Counted from the first letter of the stretch, positions 1 through 8,458 are shown. The stretch is DNA of 36,634 bases from a virus (IMGVR_UViG_3300045927_000052:1-36634), one strand, 5' to 3'. A program made the numbers and translations. Notes: generated from the sequence alone by a model not told the origin.

Positions 1-1942
1 CGATCCCGACCAGCGTCCCGACCTGACCGGCGCGCCGCATCCGACGGGCCAGCTCGGTGTCAGACGCGATGACCGCACCGCGCAGGTCGTAGACGGTCGC
101 CGAGGCCGGTCCGATTGCGGAGATGCCGGACATGGCGCCGGACCGGTTGGGGACGATGGTGCCGGACCGTTTCGGCACGAACAGCTCCGGGCCTTCTTCG
201 CCGACCAGGTACGGCATGCCGGCAGCGACCGGGCCGCCCTTCGCGTGGGGCTCGGCACCGCCGGCAGACACGTCCGCCACGTACCGTTGACCGGAGATGC
301 GCGCAAGCTGCCGCAGAATGTTGGCCAACACCGCCGAGGCCCGGTCGTTCACCGACACGTCGGTCGCCTTCGACGGCGGAACCTCGTTCAGCTTGTCGAT
401 GTAGCCCTGGATGAGAGGCCGCAACGTCGGGAACTTCCCGGCCAGATCCTCGAGGGCGCCGACCTGGGCTTGCGCCTTCTCCGACGCCGACAAGGTGCGC
501 CCCTCCAGGCGGGCCTGGTCCTCGGCCAGGCGGGCAGCCGACGCCGCAGCCTCCAACGCCGACGCACGGAAGTCGCGCTGCGACTCCGACAGATTCCCGG
601 ACGCCTCCGCCGCCCCCTCGCCGCCGGCGGCGATCGCATCCATGTTCGACAGCACCCCAACCGCCGCTTCATCGACGCCTTGCAGCGCCGACTCGAGCCC
701 GATCTGCGAATCGAACAGCGACAGCGTCGCCGTCAGCGCGTCGTTCGCCTTCTCCTCGATGCCGGCAAGCTGGTCGGCGACCGACTGGGCGGCGCCAGCC
801 AGCGCACCCGACGAATCGGCCGCGGCGTCCAGCGCCGCCCGTTGCGCACGGATCGCCCCCGCCGACCGGGACGCCCCTTCAGTGACCGCGCCGAGCCCGT
901 CGGCGGCTTCCTGCGCTCCGGAACCCATCCCGAGCAGTGACCGGCCCGCATCCTCTGCGTTCGTGATGAGCGCGTCGATGCCGACGGTCAGCGGGTTGAT
1001 CTGGCGAAACTCTTGAAGGGTGCCGAGGAACCCGCCGGCGGCGTCCTTTAGCCCGTCGAAGAACCCGCCCGCGTCCTTTTGCTCAGCGGCGGACGCCACG
1101 CTCGCGAGTCCGCCCAATGAGCGGATGCCCTCGTCGACGATCGGCAGCAGCTTCTGGCCGATGGTGACGGTCAGGTTGTCGAGCGTGGCCTGAAGGGTGC
1201 GGCTCCGGTTGGCCGCCGAGTCGGCGGTGCGGTCGAAGTCGCCGAGCGCCTCACCGGCGTCCCGGAACATCAGCGTGACCGTCGCCGCCGCCTTCTCCTG
1301 CGCGGTCAGCGCCGCCGCGTTCGTCTTGCCGGTCTCGGCCATCGCCTGCTGCTGCACCGACGCCGCCGTGATCGTCGGCACGAACCTTTGCAGCGCGTCG
1401 AACTCGCCGCGGAACGCCGCCGTCTGCGCCTCGATCACCTGTGTGATGTCGGCGTTGTGGAACGACGCGAAGTCAGACGCCAGCTCAGTCAGCTGCTGAG
1501 AGAAGGCCGCCGTCTGATCGGTGCCGAACCCGAGCTGATCGAAGATGTTCCCAAACGTCGACGCCGCGTCGAGCGCGCCCTGCTTCGACTGACCGAAATC
1601 GGCGGCCGCCTGGTCGGCCCACTCCCGGATCGCGTCGGACTGGTCACCGAAGATCGCTTCGGTCTTCGACACGGTCTCCTGGAAGTCGACCGCCGCTCCG
1701 ACCGCCCGGGAGATCCCGTCCACCACCGCGCCACCCACGGCGAACCCGGCGAACCCGGCGCCGAGCACCTTCCCCAACCCGGCCGACGCCCGCTGAACCC
1801 GGGAGATCTCGTTCGAGGCGGTGTCCCCGGCCTTGCGGGTCGCCTTCTCCAACGGCGCGCCGAACTCCGGCTCGATCGCCCGTTGGATGCCCTTCGCCGA
1901 CGCCGTAATCGACACGTAGGCGGTCGCGAGCTCAACTGCCAT
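1..1942 (-). CDS. Tape measure protein, C-terminus cut by window edge
   Basis: The frame is open from ATG at 1942 to base 1 (647 codons, no stop), so the gene continues past the left edge. Tape measure proteins set tail length and pass through the tail tube during DNA ejection. The N-terminus (MAVELATAYVSITAS) is typical. A Gly/Ala hydrophobic stretch lies near residues 45-70, followed by a long Ala/Gln-rich, largely helical body. Near the end is a tail motif common in siphophage tape measures (VGEEGPELFVPKRSG), suggesting only a few residues are missing. At about 0.15 nm per residue the length implies a tail near 100 nm. The start overlaps the end of the upstream chaperone by 11 bases, the usual order for these genes. 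Confidence 0.93.
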   Translation of the reverse strand, partial: MAVELATAYVSITASAKGIQRAIEPEFGAPLEKATRKAGDTASNEISRVQRASAGLGKVLGAGFAGFAVGGAVVDGISRAVGAAVDFQETVSKTEAIFGDQSDAIREWADQAAADFGQSKQGALDAASTFGNIFDQLGFGTDQTAAFSQQLTELASDFASFHNADITQVIEAQTAAFRGEFDALQRFVPTITAASVQQQAMAETGKTNAAALTAQEKAAATVTLMFRDAGEALGDFDRTADSAANRSRTLQATLDNLTVTIGQKLLPIVDEGIRSLGGLASVASAAEQKDAGGFFDGLKDAAGGFLGTLQEFRQINPLTVGIDALITNAEDAGRSLLGMGSGAQEAADGLGAVTEGASRSAGAIRAQRAALDAAADSSGALAGAAQSVADQLAGIEEKANDALTATLSLFDSQIGLESALQGVDEAAVGVLSNMDAIAAGGEGAAEASGNLSESQRDFRASALEAAASAARLAEDQARLEGRTLSASEKAQAQVGALEDLAGKFPTLRPLIQGYIDKLNEVPPSKATDVSVNDRASAVLANILRQLARISGQRYVADVSAGGAEPHAKGGPVAAGMPYLVGEEGPELFVPKRSGTIVPNRSGAMSGISAIGPASATVYDLRGAVIASDTELARRMRRAGQVGTLVGI

Positions 1943-2339
1943 CGTCTCGCCTCCGTGCCTCGTCTCGACGGTGCAGGTCGATCAGCCGTCGTTTCATCTC
2001 CCCGCCGGACAGCTCCGACTTGCGGCGACGTGACGTGCCGGGCCGGTCGATCGGTTGCGGCCGGGGCGCCTTCGAGTTGCCGCCCCGCTGCCACAGCGCC
2101 AACCGCTCGACGTCGACCAGATCCGCGACGAGATGCTCGACCGGACCCCACGCCATCACGTCGCCGTGCATCTCCCGCCACAGCTCCGCGTCACGCGGCA
2201 GCCGGCCGATGAGGTTCCGGAAGCGGCGCATCGACAGACGCGGCCGGCCCAGGTCGAACAGGTCCAGCCCGTACCAGCGGAGCAGATCCGCTTCGATCGC
2301 CTCCCCATGCTCACGCACGAACACGAGAAGGCCGATCAT
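1932..2339 (-). CDS. Tail assembly chaperone, second (gpT-like) cistron
   Basis: This 135-aa protein starts at an ATG that overlaps the TGA of the preceding chaperone (ATGA at 2336-2339), and its end overlaps the tape measure start. The N-terminal half is well folded in character (MIGLLVFVREHGEAIEADLL, then LGRPRLSMRRFRNLIGRLP). The C-terminus is Arg/Lys-rich. Position between the first chaperone and the tape measure, size and overlap are those of lambda gpT-like partners, which in many phages are made as a frameshift fusion with the first chaperone. The function rests mainly on synteny. Confidence 0.82.
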   Translation of the reverse strand: MIGLLVFVREHGEAIEADLLRWYGLDLFDLGRPRLSMRRFRNLIGRLPRDAELWREMHGDVMAWGPVEHLVADLVDVERLALWQRGGNSKAPRPQPIDRPGTSRRRKSELSGGEMKRRLIDLHRRDEARRRDDGS

Positions 2340-2350
2340 TCCCCCTCGGC
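2336..2350 (-). other. Candidate frameshift or coupling site between tail chaperones
   Basis: On the coding strand the first chaperone ends GAG GGG GAA TGA. The second frame is the -1 frame and runs open upstream through this point. The run of five G is slip-prone but does not fit the strict X XXY YYZ rule, because the A-site codon would mismatch after slippage. The same bases form an ATGA overlap, so simple translational coupling is an equal alternative. Confidence 0.4.
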
Positions 2351-2617
2351 GACACCCTGCGCGTCGGCGATCATTCTGGACAGCATGTTGGCCGTCCCGC
2401 CCGACGACGTGTAGGTGGCGTACTGGGCGTCGCCGAGCAGCGCCTTCGCCCACGCGACCATGTCGCCTTGCTTGCCGGCTTCGATCGCTTCGTCGGGCCA
2501 CATGAGCGGCGACGGGACGAACAGGTCTCCGGTTGGGGTGCGGATGATGACCGACTCGGCGGCGTGCTCTTCGATGAAGTCGGAGAGGACGACGACGCGC
2601 TGTTCCTTCTTCGGCAT
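2336..2617 (-). CDS. Tail assembly chaperone, first (gpG-like) cistron
   Basis: A 93-aa acidic protein starting MPKKEQRVVVLSDF. It resembles the small chaperones that bind the tape measure during tail assembly: short, acidic and ending in a helical segment (MLSRMIADAQGVAEGE). It lies directly downstream of the tail tube gene and a strong hairpin, and upstream of the second chaperone and the tape measure, the canonical siphophage order. The stop overlaps the next start. No catalytic motif is expected for this family and none is seen. Confidence 0.82.
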   Translation of the reverse strand: MPKKEQRVVVLSDFIEEHAAESVIIRTPTGDLFVPSPLMWPDEAIEAGKQGDMVAWAKALLGDAQYATYTSSGGTANMLSRMIADAQGVAEGE

Positions 2618-2650
2618 GACGAGGCTCCTCGGCGTGGCTCAAGGGTCTGA

Positions 2651-2695
2651 CTCGGGTGGGTGGCGAGCCTCGCCAAAGGGGACCACCCACCCGAG
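2651..2695 (-). terminator. Strong intercistronic hairpin after the tail tube gene
   Basis: A perfect 13-bp inverted repeat (CTCGGGTGGGTGG at 2651-2663 and CCACCCACCCGAG at 2683-2695) encloses a 19-nt loop. It sits just after the tail tube stop codon. No U-run follows on the minus strand, so it is more likely a partial attenuator or a 3'-end stabiliser that raises tail tube expression over the genes downstream than a full terminator. Confidence 0.7.
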
Positions 2696-2702
2696 GAACA
2701 GG

Positions 2703-3260
2703 TCAGGACTCGGTGATGTTCTGCGGGTCGTCGGTGAGCTCGGTGTAGAGCAGACCGTTCGCGTCCGGGTAGACGGTGATCGTCAGCTCGTACCCGGTCA
2801 TCTCGGAGTCGGACGACACGACGTCACCCACTGAGGTGACCTCACCGCGAGCGACGCACAACCGGCGAGTGATGTCCCCGTCGACGGTCTCGATCACCCA
2901 CGCCCTGACGTTCGGCTCGGTCGGCACGTAGTGGCCGCGGGTCACGTTCGCGCCGGCGATCGTCACCGTCGAGCCGGGGTTGACGACCGAGAAGACGCGG
3001 CCGTTGTCCTCGAGCGCGGTGACGGTGAAGGTGCGCTTGTGCTTGGCGCGGGTGGTGCGCACGAGGATGCCGCCCCACGCGTAGTGGTCGGTCTGCTCTT
3101 CCTCGCGGGATTCGGTCATCCCGTCGTCGGAGAGAAGCCCGAGCGCCTCGAACGCCGGGTCGAGAGCCGCGGCGGGGGTGGTCGGCATCGTGGAGCCTTC
3201 CGGCGCGTGGTACACGTCGGCGTTGATCCAGATGCGTGGGTTGTCAACATCACCGGCCAT
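2703..3260 (-). CDS. Major tail (tube) protein
   Basis: This 185-aa protein builds the tail tube. The sequence is beta-rich: an N-terminal MAGDVDNPRIWINADVYHAP segment, a central KHKRTFTVTALEDN strand pair, and a C-terminal GYELTITVYPDANG segment typical of actinophage tube proteins. It has a strong ribosome site (AGGAGG, 8 nt from the ATG), as expected for an abundant structural protein, and a strong hairpin follows it. It lies between the tail terminator and the tail chaperones, which supports the call. No C-terminal Ig-like extension is present. Confidence 0.88.
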   Translation of the reverse strand: MAGDVDNPRIWINADVYHAPEGSTMPTTPAAALDPAFEALGLLSDDGMTESREEEQTDHYAWGGILVRTTRAKHKRTFTVTALEDNGRVFSVVNPGSTVTIAGANVTRGHYVPTEPNVRAWVIETVDGDITRRLCVARGEVTSVGDVVSSDSEMTGYELTITVYPDANGLLYTELTDDPQNITES

Positions 3261-3337
3261 GAAGGCGGCCTCCTGAACTCACGCCGCCACGCGGCGAAGG
3301 TGTCGGTTCTCAGGTGGCGAGGCCCTGGCGGCGAGGC

Positions 3338-3739
3338 TCAGGAGATGGGGGTCAGCAGCGATCCGCGCATCCCGATCTGGACCGTGTACGTGTACCGCTC
3401 ATGGTCGGACAGGTCCGGGAGTCGGGCGGGGCCGGAGATCTCCGTGATCCGGTAGACAGCGACTCCGGACGACGTGGTCCCACGCATCGCGTAGATGAGA
3501 GCTCGGGCTTGCTGGCACAGGTCGTGGGCGTCGGCTTCGTCGGATCCCCACGCTTCGACGGTGAGCATCGCCTCGTCGGCGACGAGGTTCATGCGGGGGC
3601 CGCCGATGCGGCGCACGGTCACGAACCGGGCGGGGCGTTCGTCGGGGACTCGGGAGAGGACGGGTACCCACATCTGCGGGTCGATGGCGTCGATCACGAT
3701 CTTGACGGCGTCGGGGAACTCGACAGGGTCTGCGGGCAT
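3338..3739 (-). CDS. Tail terminator (tail completion) protein
   Basis: A 133-aa alpha/beta protein with FVTVRRIGGPR followed by MLTVEAWGSDEADAHDLCQQ and a C-terminal YTYTVQIGMRG strand. This pattern is shared by minor tail proteins of the terminator family, which cap the tube and join it to the neck. It lies immediately upstream of the tail tube gene, where the terminator gene normally is. The 77 bases between the two genes hold the tube ribosome site and a short CGCCGC-CAC-GCGGCG hairpin. Confidence 0.78.
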   Translation of the reverse strand: MPADPVEFPDAVKIVIDAIDPQMWVPVLSRVPDERPARFVTVRRIGGPRMNLVADEAMLTVEAWGSDEADAHDLCQQARALIYAMRGTTSSGVAVYRITEISGPARLPDLSDHERYTYTVQIGMRGSLLTPIS

Positions 3740-3741
3740 GG

Positions 3742-3990
3742 TCAGCCCCTCCCCGCATCGATGGCTCTGCTGAGCGTGCGATTCTCCGCCTCGGCGCGCA
3801 TCGCCTCGAACGTCGCCGTGCGCACCGACGCCCGGGCACGGACACGGCCTACGGCGAGTTCGACCTCATGACCGTCGCCGGCCGCCGTCGCGATCCGGGA
3901 AGCCCGGCCGCGCAGATCGCCCTGCACTTCAGACGATCGGAGCAGCTGCCGCACCCCGGACCGGTTCAGCACGATCCGCACCTTCGCCAT
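3742..3990 (-). CDS. HK97 gp10-like neck / minor head-tail protein
   Basis: An 82-aa basic protein (MAKVRIVLNRSGVRQLLRSS) with the Arg-rich helix and RASVRTATFEA strand typical of small gp10-like neck proteins. ATG at 3990 has GGGAG about 7 nt upstream. Start and ribosome site both lie inside the 3' end of the preceding glycosyltransferase gene, overlapping it by 62 bases. In related phages this gene directly follows the head-tail stopper, so the five sugar/methyl genes have been placed between the two. It is followed two bases later by the tail terminator gene. Confidence 0.72.
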   Translation of the reverse strand: MAKVRIVLNRSGVRQLLRSSEVQGDLRGRASRIATAAGDGHEVELAVGRVRARASVRTATFEAMRAEAENRTLSRAIDAGRG

Positions 3991-5686
3991 CGAGCATCTC
4001 CCGCGCCGTCGCAGCCATCGCCGTCATGCGTTCATGGTTGGCCTGCCGGTAGTGGATGAACAGGTTCTTGCTCTCGCGGCTGCCGGCGTTGCGGGTCAGC
4101 CGCTGCGCGGGCTGGTGGAACAGATGGATCAGCGGCCCGTCGTTCCGACCGGGCGGCCCGACGAGCAGGTGCAGCGCAAGCGACCAGGCAGAGTCCTCTT
4201 GACCCCAGCCGACGAAGCGGGGGTCGAGCGGCACCCGTTGCCACACGGAGCGGGTGATGGCGGTGATGCCGCCGCCCTGGTTGGCGTGGTGCTGCTCCAT
4301 GAACCGCCGCGGCTCTTCGCCGCCGGCGAGGAGGACGGCGGTGGATGCTTCGTCGAGGCGGTGCACCTGGCCGTGTGGCTTGGCCCATCCGAACCGCAGT
4401 GCCTGAGCGGCAGCGATGCGCACCGTCTGCGGGTCGCAGTAGACGTCGGCGTCGGCGATGACGAACAGGTCGCCGGTCGCCTGCAGGGCAGCGGTTTCGA
4501 CGGCTCGGGCTTTCACCCAGTCGCCTTCGCAGCGTCCGACGATCACCTGCCAGTCCGGGAAGTTCGTTCGCCACCAGTCGGTCACCCAGTCGAGCAGCCG
4601 GACCCGTTGCGGGTCGTCGCCGCCGAACGGAATCAGCACACTGACTCTTGGCCCGGCCGGGCGAGGCGGTCGGGTAGCGGCCCGGTCGAGCTCGTCGAGC
4701 CACACCGGTAGGAGCCGCTCCCACGAGTTCAGCCGCGCCCACTGGCGGGACATCTTCTGACACACCGCGAGCGACGAGGGGGCGGCGAGCCGGTCCATGA
4801 GCTTGGCCAGCGCAGTGGTGGATGGTTCGGCGACGTCGACGGTGCCGCCGGGCATGTCGACCTGGTCGAAGCGGTCGACGGGGATCTTCAACCCGGGCCA
4901 CGTGTCGTTCGGTTCGCAGTCGGTGACGATGACGGCGAGGCCGGCGGCCATCGCCTCCTGGGCCGGGAGGCACAGTCCGCCGTAGCGGCGGGGCATGACG
5001 AGCACGTCAGCGTCGTCGTAGAGCCGCCAGTAGTCGGGGGTCTCGAACCGGTGAACGTCGACGGTGACGTGGAGCGGTGTGTGCTTGCCGAGCGGGATGG
5101 TCCGGTCCTGTGTGGCGAACCGGACGTGGACGGGCTGCTCGAGGTGGTGGAGAGCGGCGGCAGCGATGCGGACGCCGTTTCGGTCGCGCATCGCTGTGAC
5201 ACCGCCGACGTGCAGGAACCGGGTAGGCCCGTCGGCTGGTGTCGTGGGGGTGAACCGGTCGACGGCGACGGGCATCGGAACGACGCGTGTGTCGGACGGG
5301 AGCAGGGGGAGCCGCCAGTCGGTCGCCGCCCACCAGGTGATGTCGGGGATCGCCGCCCGGTCGGGGCGCAGCATCTCCGGGTTGACGTGGCAGACGATCC
5401 CGGCCCGACCCCAGCTGGGCATCCGCCAGTCGTAGAGCGTTTCGGCGGTGTAGACGACGTCGAGCCCGGACAGCCACCGCTTCACCGTCTGGTCGTCGAG
5501 GACGTCACGGGCGGGCCAGTCAACCGACGTCGTGTCCCAATCGCGGTACCGGTTGGGATGCTCCGACACCCGGCACGGGCGGGGGCGGATGAGCAGCACC
5601 CGCTCCGGGTTCAGATGCCGGCAGGCTTCCCACGTCTGAATGCCGAGGCCACGGTTCGTGGACTGGGCGATGACTCCGATCTTCAC
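3929..5686 (-). CDS. Bifunctional glycosyltransferase: GT-B (GT4-like) plus GT-A domain
   Basis: This 585-aa protein starts at GTG 5686 (GTGA overlap with the upstream gene); the frame continues upstream but only as a shadow of that gene. Residues 1-335 look like a GT-B retaining transferase: VKIGVIAQSTNRG start, FLHVGG strand near 157, and RRYGGLCLPAQEAMAAGL at 233-250, which holds the nucleotide-sugar-binding glutamates. Residues 347-530 look like a GT-A transferase: VSVLIPFGGDD, ADADVYCD (DxD-type metal site, 411-418) and FVGWGQEDSAWSLAL (491-505), the acceptor/base motif of galactosyltransferase-like GT2/GT27 enzymes. It probably adds two sugars in succession. It is the last gene of the cassette, and its final 20 residues are encoded within the next gene. 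Confidence 0.85.
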   Translation of the reverse strand: MKIGVIAQSTNRGLGIQTWEACRHLNPERVLLIRPRPCRVSEHPNRYRDWDTTSVDWPARDVLDDQTVKRWLSGLDVVYTAETLYDWRMPSWGRAGIVCHVNPEMLRPDRAAIPDITWWAATDWRLPLLPSDTRVVPMPVAVDRFTPTTPADGPTRFLHVGGVTAMRDRNGVRIAAAALHHLEQPVHVRFATQDRTIPLGKHTPLHVTVDVHRFETPDYWRLYDDADVLVMPRRYGGLCLPAQEAMAAGLAVIVTDCEPNDTWPGLKIPVDRFDQVDMPGGTVDVAEPSTTALAKLMDRLAAPSSLAVCQKMSRQWARLNSWERLLPVWLDELDRAATRPPRPAGPRVSVLIPFGGDDPQRVRLLDWVTDWWRTNFPDWQVIVGRCEGDWVKARAVETAALQATGDLFVIADADVYCDPQTVRIAAAQALRFGWAKPHGQVHRLDEASTAVLLAGGEEPRRFMEQHHANQGGGITAITRSVWQRVPLDPRFVGWGQEDSAWSLALHLLVGPPGRNDGPLIHLFHQPAQRLTRNAGSRESKNLFIHYRQANHERMTAMAATAREMLDGEGADRAEPVRGAAAAPIV

Positions 5687-7197
5687 GTGAACCTGCACTC
5701 GAACTTCGGGTCGTCGCCGCGCCCGTCGAGATGCCAGCTGCGCTTCAGGTTCTCCCCCGGTGCGTAGAGGCCGATGCGATGCGCGTGCCAGCCTTCGACC
5801 TGGGCGACCGAGTGCATCTTGTCCTCGATCATCGTGCGCCCCGATGTGGGGAAGTGGTCGTCGAGGATCCGCCGGTAGTAGCCGGCGGCAGCGAGGTGGG
5901 GGCGTTGCGACCATTGGGTTGTGCGCAGGATCGGCGCCCCAGCGAAGTCGATCGGTGTCTTGTCGACCATGAGCGGGCGGTGCGACCCGACGATCACCGC
6001 TTCGTGATGCAACCGGATCACGTCGAGCTGGTCGCCGACGGCGTCGAAGAGGGCGGGCCAGTCGATGAGCCAGTCGGTGACGAGCGGCGTGTCGTGCTCG
6101 ACGAACAGCACCGCCGGGGTGTCGACGTGACCGAGCGTGACGCGGGTCATGTTCGCCTGATGCTGGAAGTCGTCGAACACGATCGGGGTGACACCCTGCC
6201 ATCGCCATTGGCAGAGCCACAGCAGCCTGCGCAGATATGCCTCGTACCGGCCGCGGTGGTGTTCCTGCTCGGTGCGGACCCCGTCGCACATGATGATGAT
6301 GTCGGCGTCGGGGAGCCAGTGTCGGACGGAGGCGACGGTGGTCTCGATGATCGACGTGTCCGGATGGGTCGGGATCGGCGACGTCGGGATGAGCACCGTG
6401 ACGGGGCGCTGGTCGCTGCAGCCGACGTCGTCGAGGAGCTGGCGGCGGAGGGTGCGCTTGTGCAGCTGCCACCATGCGAAGCAGCGGTTCGCGTTGGCCG
6501 GCCATCGGTCGAGCTCGACGGCCAGGACGTCGGGCAGGTTGGCCCAGTCGTCGATGATCGGGAATGGCACCTGCCCGTACGTGAATGGCCAGTAGCCATC
6601 GACTCCGGCCGGGCATCGGCCGTCGGCGATCGGCACCACTCCGGCCTCGAGCGCCTCCCACACCCGGAACGTGTCCGGCGTCTTCGGCCCGGACGGGCAC
6701 GGCGCGGCCTTGACCGCCGCCAACGTGGCCAAGTAGCGGTCTCTGGCCGCGCCTTGGGTGAAGCCGGGCGTTTCGACGACGTTCGCCGGGTCGACGGCCC
6801 GCATCGCCGCGACGGCCTCTTGGCGGCGGCGGTGGTTGACCTGACCGGCGAACCACCAGTCCCCCGTCGGGTCGACGGGTCCGTCGCCCTGCAGCTGGCC
6901 GAGCAGCGCCCTGGTGTCGGCCGGCCAGCCGAGCGGCCAGAACCGGTCATGGCCGGCGTGGATGTCGGGTCGGGGGGTCTGGATCCACACGAGCGGAGCG
7001 CGCAGCTCGCGCCACGGGAAGATTGATTCCTCGTCCGACGTGAGGATCGCCACGTCCGCCGGGTCGACGTCGCCGGGGGTGTGGTAGCGGGCCGGGACGA
7101 CGACCGTCTGGCGGGGCGTCTCAGCCGGGAGCATCTCGTCGAGGAGGGCCTGGTCCCAGCAGAGCGGATGAGCGTCGAGCCAGCGGACCGGGATCAT
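5683..7197 (-). CDS. Bifunctional glycosyltransferase: exostosin-like plus GT-A domain
   Basis: A 504-aa protein from ATG 7197 (ATGA overlap). The N-terminal part, to about residue 255, has the exostosin/GT47-like signature FRVWEALEAGVVPIADG (177-193). The C-terminal part begins with a GT-A nucleotide-binding strand, VTVLIPTSPIPTHP (266-279), and has FVEHDTPLV (365-373) at the place of the metal-binding DxD motif. A Trp/His-rich acceptor region (ENLKRSWHLDG) is near the end. The domain calls come from motif recognition; donor and acceptor are unknown. With its neighbour it gives the cassette four separate transferase domains in two proteins. Confidence 0.75.
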   Translation of the reverse strand: MIPVRWLDAHPLCWDQALLDEMLPAETPRQTVVVPARYHTPGDVDPADVAILTSDEESIFPWRELRAPLVWIQTPRPDIHAGHDRFWPLGWPADTRALLGQLQGDGPVDPTGDWWFAGQVNHRRRQEAVAAMRAVDPANVVETPGFTQGAARDRYLATLAAVKAAPCPSGPKTPDTFRVWEALEAGVVPIADGRCPAGVDGYWPFTYGQVPFPIIDDWANLPDVLAVELDRWPANANRCFAWWQLHKRTLRRQLLDDVGCSDQRPVTVLIPTSPIPTHPDTSIIETTVASVRHWLPDADIIIMCDGVRTEQEHHRGRYEAYLRRLLWLCQWRWQGVTPIVFDDFQHQANMTRVTLGHVDTPAVLFVEHDTPLVTDWLIDWPALFDAVGDQLDVIRLHHEAVIVGSHRPLMVDKTPIDFAGAPILRTTQWSQRPHLAAAGYYRRILDDHFPTSGRTMIEDKMHSVAQVEGWHAHRIGLYAPGENLKRSWHLDGRGDDPKFECRFT

Positions 7198-7772
7198 CGC
7201 TTCACCGCGACGATCCAACGCCATTCGCTGTAGCAGTCGTTGAGGAGGTGGGTGATCGGTGCGAGCCGGGCGGCGTGACACCAGTCGAATACGACGTCAC
7301 GGTTGACCTGGTGCGACGTCGGGCCGTGCTCGTCACCTTCGACGTACTGGGCTACTAGCCGTGCACCGGGGACGAGACGCTGCCCGATCGACTTGATCGC
7401 CACCGCCCCTTCGCCGTGGGTGAGGTGTTGGAGCACGGTGACGGTGTAGGCGCCGACGAACCACACGTCCGGGATGACCGGATCCACCACAGCAGGAACT
7501 AGACGCTCGATGAACCTGGCCCGGATCGCGTCAGCGGGTTCCACGCCGCGAATGTCGAAGCCGGGCCGCAACCGCGCTACGGCGGCCGTGAGACGACCGG
7601 TACCGCACCCGAAGTCCAGCACCGGGCCTTCGCGCACCTCGAGCTTGTTGGTCACGATCTCGGCGACCCGGTCGACGTCGTATGGCGGGACCCCTGCCGT
7701 GTTGTCGTCGATGGCGTCACCTTCGAGACTGCGCCACCAATCGAGCCCGGTCAGCACGGCGAGAAGAGCCAA
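7194..7772 (-). CDS. Class I SAM-dependent methyltransferase
   Basis: A 192-aa protein with a clear SAM-binding motif I, VLDFGCGTGRL at residues 51-61, followed by the acidic-loop strand DIRGVEPADA (about 73-82) and a YTVTVLQHLTHGE motif matching post-motif II of small-molecule methyltransferases. The start could be ATG 7772 or GTG 7757; the latter gives the short overlap usual here. Lying among glycosyltransferases, it probably O-methylates a sugar or the glycan end rather than DNA. There is no DNA-methyltransferase catalytic motif (no NPPY and no PC-type motif). Confidence 0.82.
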   Translation of the reverse strand: MALLAVLTGLDWWRSLEGDAIDDNTAGVPPYDVDRVAEIVTNKLEVREGPVLDFGCGTGRLTAAVARLRPGFDIRGVEPADAIRARFIERLVPAVVDPVIPDVWFVGAYTVTVLQHLTHGEGAVAIKSIGQRLVPGARLVAQYVEGDEHGPTSHQVNRDVVFDWCHAARLAPITHLLNDCYSEWRWIVAVKR

Positions 7773-8458
7773 TGCTGCTCGTGGTCAGTGCCGAGATGCT
7801 CCCCGTCGTAGCCACGCTCCGCCATGTAGGCGAGCAGCTCTTCCGGGGTGGCGGCGTAGTCGCGGGCCATCAGATCCGGGTGAATCGACACCCACACCAG
7901 CGGGCGACGCATCCGCAGCACCATGTCTGCGCCGCGCAGCACGTCAAGCTCGGCACCTTCGACGTCGATCGTGATCGCGTCCGGCATCGCCGTCCGGGCC
8001 AGCCGATCGATGGTCGTCACCGGACATTCGGTCAGGTGCTTCGGTTCGTGCAGGTACGTGTATGACATGGCGCCCCATTCGCCGCCGATCGAACAGTCAG
8101 GCCACCCACCGACGTTGATCTCGGCTTCGCCGGCACCCCACTGGCCGGCGTGCCCGACCAGCGACCGGACGGTGGCGAGCGGCGCCGCCAGAGCGTTGTG
8201 CTCCCACGTGAGCCGGATGTTGCCCCACAGCGGCCCGGTCGGTTCGATCAGCACCATGTGCTCGGCGCCGACGAACGATGCGTAGATCGCGGAGATCCAG
8301 CCGTGCTCGGCGCCGACGTCGAACAGGGTCATCCCGTGCCGGAGATGGTGCTCCATCGACGCGAACCGTTCGACTTCCCAGCGGGAGATCGCATCCCAGT
8401 CGGCGATGCTGTCCGGCAGGATCAGCCGCCACCGGCCGTTCACGACGGCGGGTTTCAC
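7751..8458 (-). CDS. FkbM-family methyltransferase
   Basis: A 235-aa protein starting at GTG 8458 in a GTGA overlap. SAM motif I is MTLFDVGAEHGWISAIY (43-59), with MVLIEPTGPLWGNI as the second strand. The FkbM hallmark DAITIDVEGAELDVLRGA is at 160-177. FkbM enzymes O-methylate hydroxyls on sugars and polyketides. In a glycosyltransferase cassette the likely target is a sugar of the glycan being built, which would cap or mask it. Two different methyltransferases in one cassette suggest two methylated positions. Confidence 0.88.
   Translation of the reverse strand: MKPAVVNGRWRLILPDSIADWDAISRWEVERFASMEHHLRHGMTLFDVGAEHGWISAIYASFVGAEHMVLIEPTGPLWGNIRLTWEHNALAAPLATVRSLVGHAGQWGAGEAEINVGGWPDCSIGGEWGAMSYTYLHEPKHLTECPVTTIDRLARTAMPDAITIDVEGAELDVLRGADMVLRMRRPLVWVSIHPDLMARDYAATPEELLAYMAERGYDGEHLGTDHEQHWLFSPC

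Noticed and set aside
4601-4615. GACCCGTTGCGGGTC dyad within a glycosyltransferase gene as a regulatory copy of the hairpin repeat
   Set aside because: Single copy, not near a start codon and coding for Asp-Pro-Gln-Arg; likely chance, though included in the count.
3929-6856. Continuous 975-codon frame suggesting one giant glycosyltransferase
   Set aside because: The upstream 390 codons are Arg/Pro-rich shadow of the exostosin-like gene; the real start is GTG 5686 at a GTGA junction.
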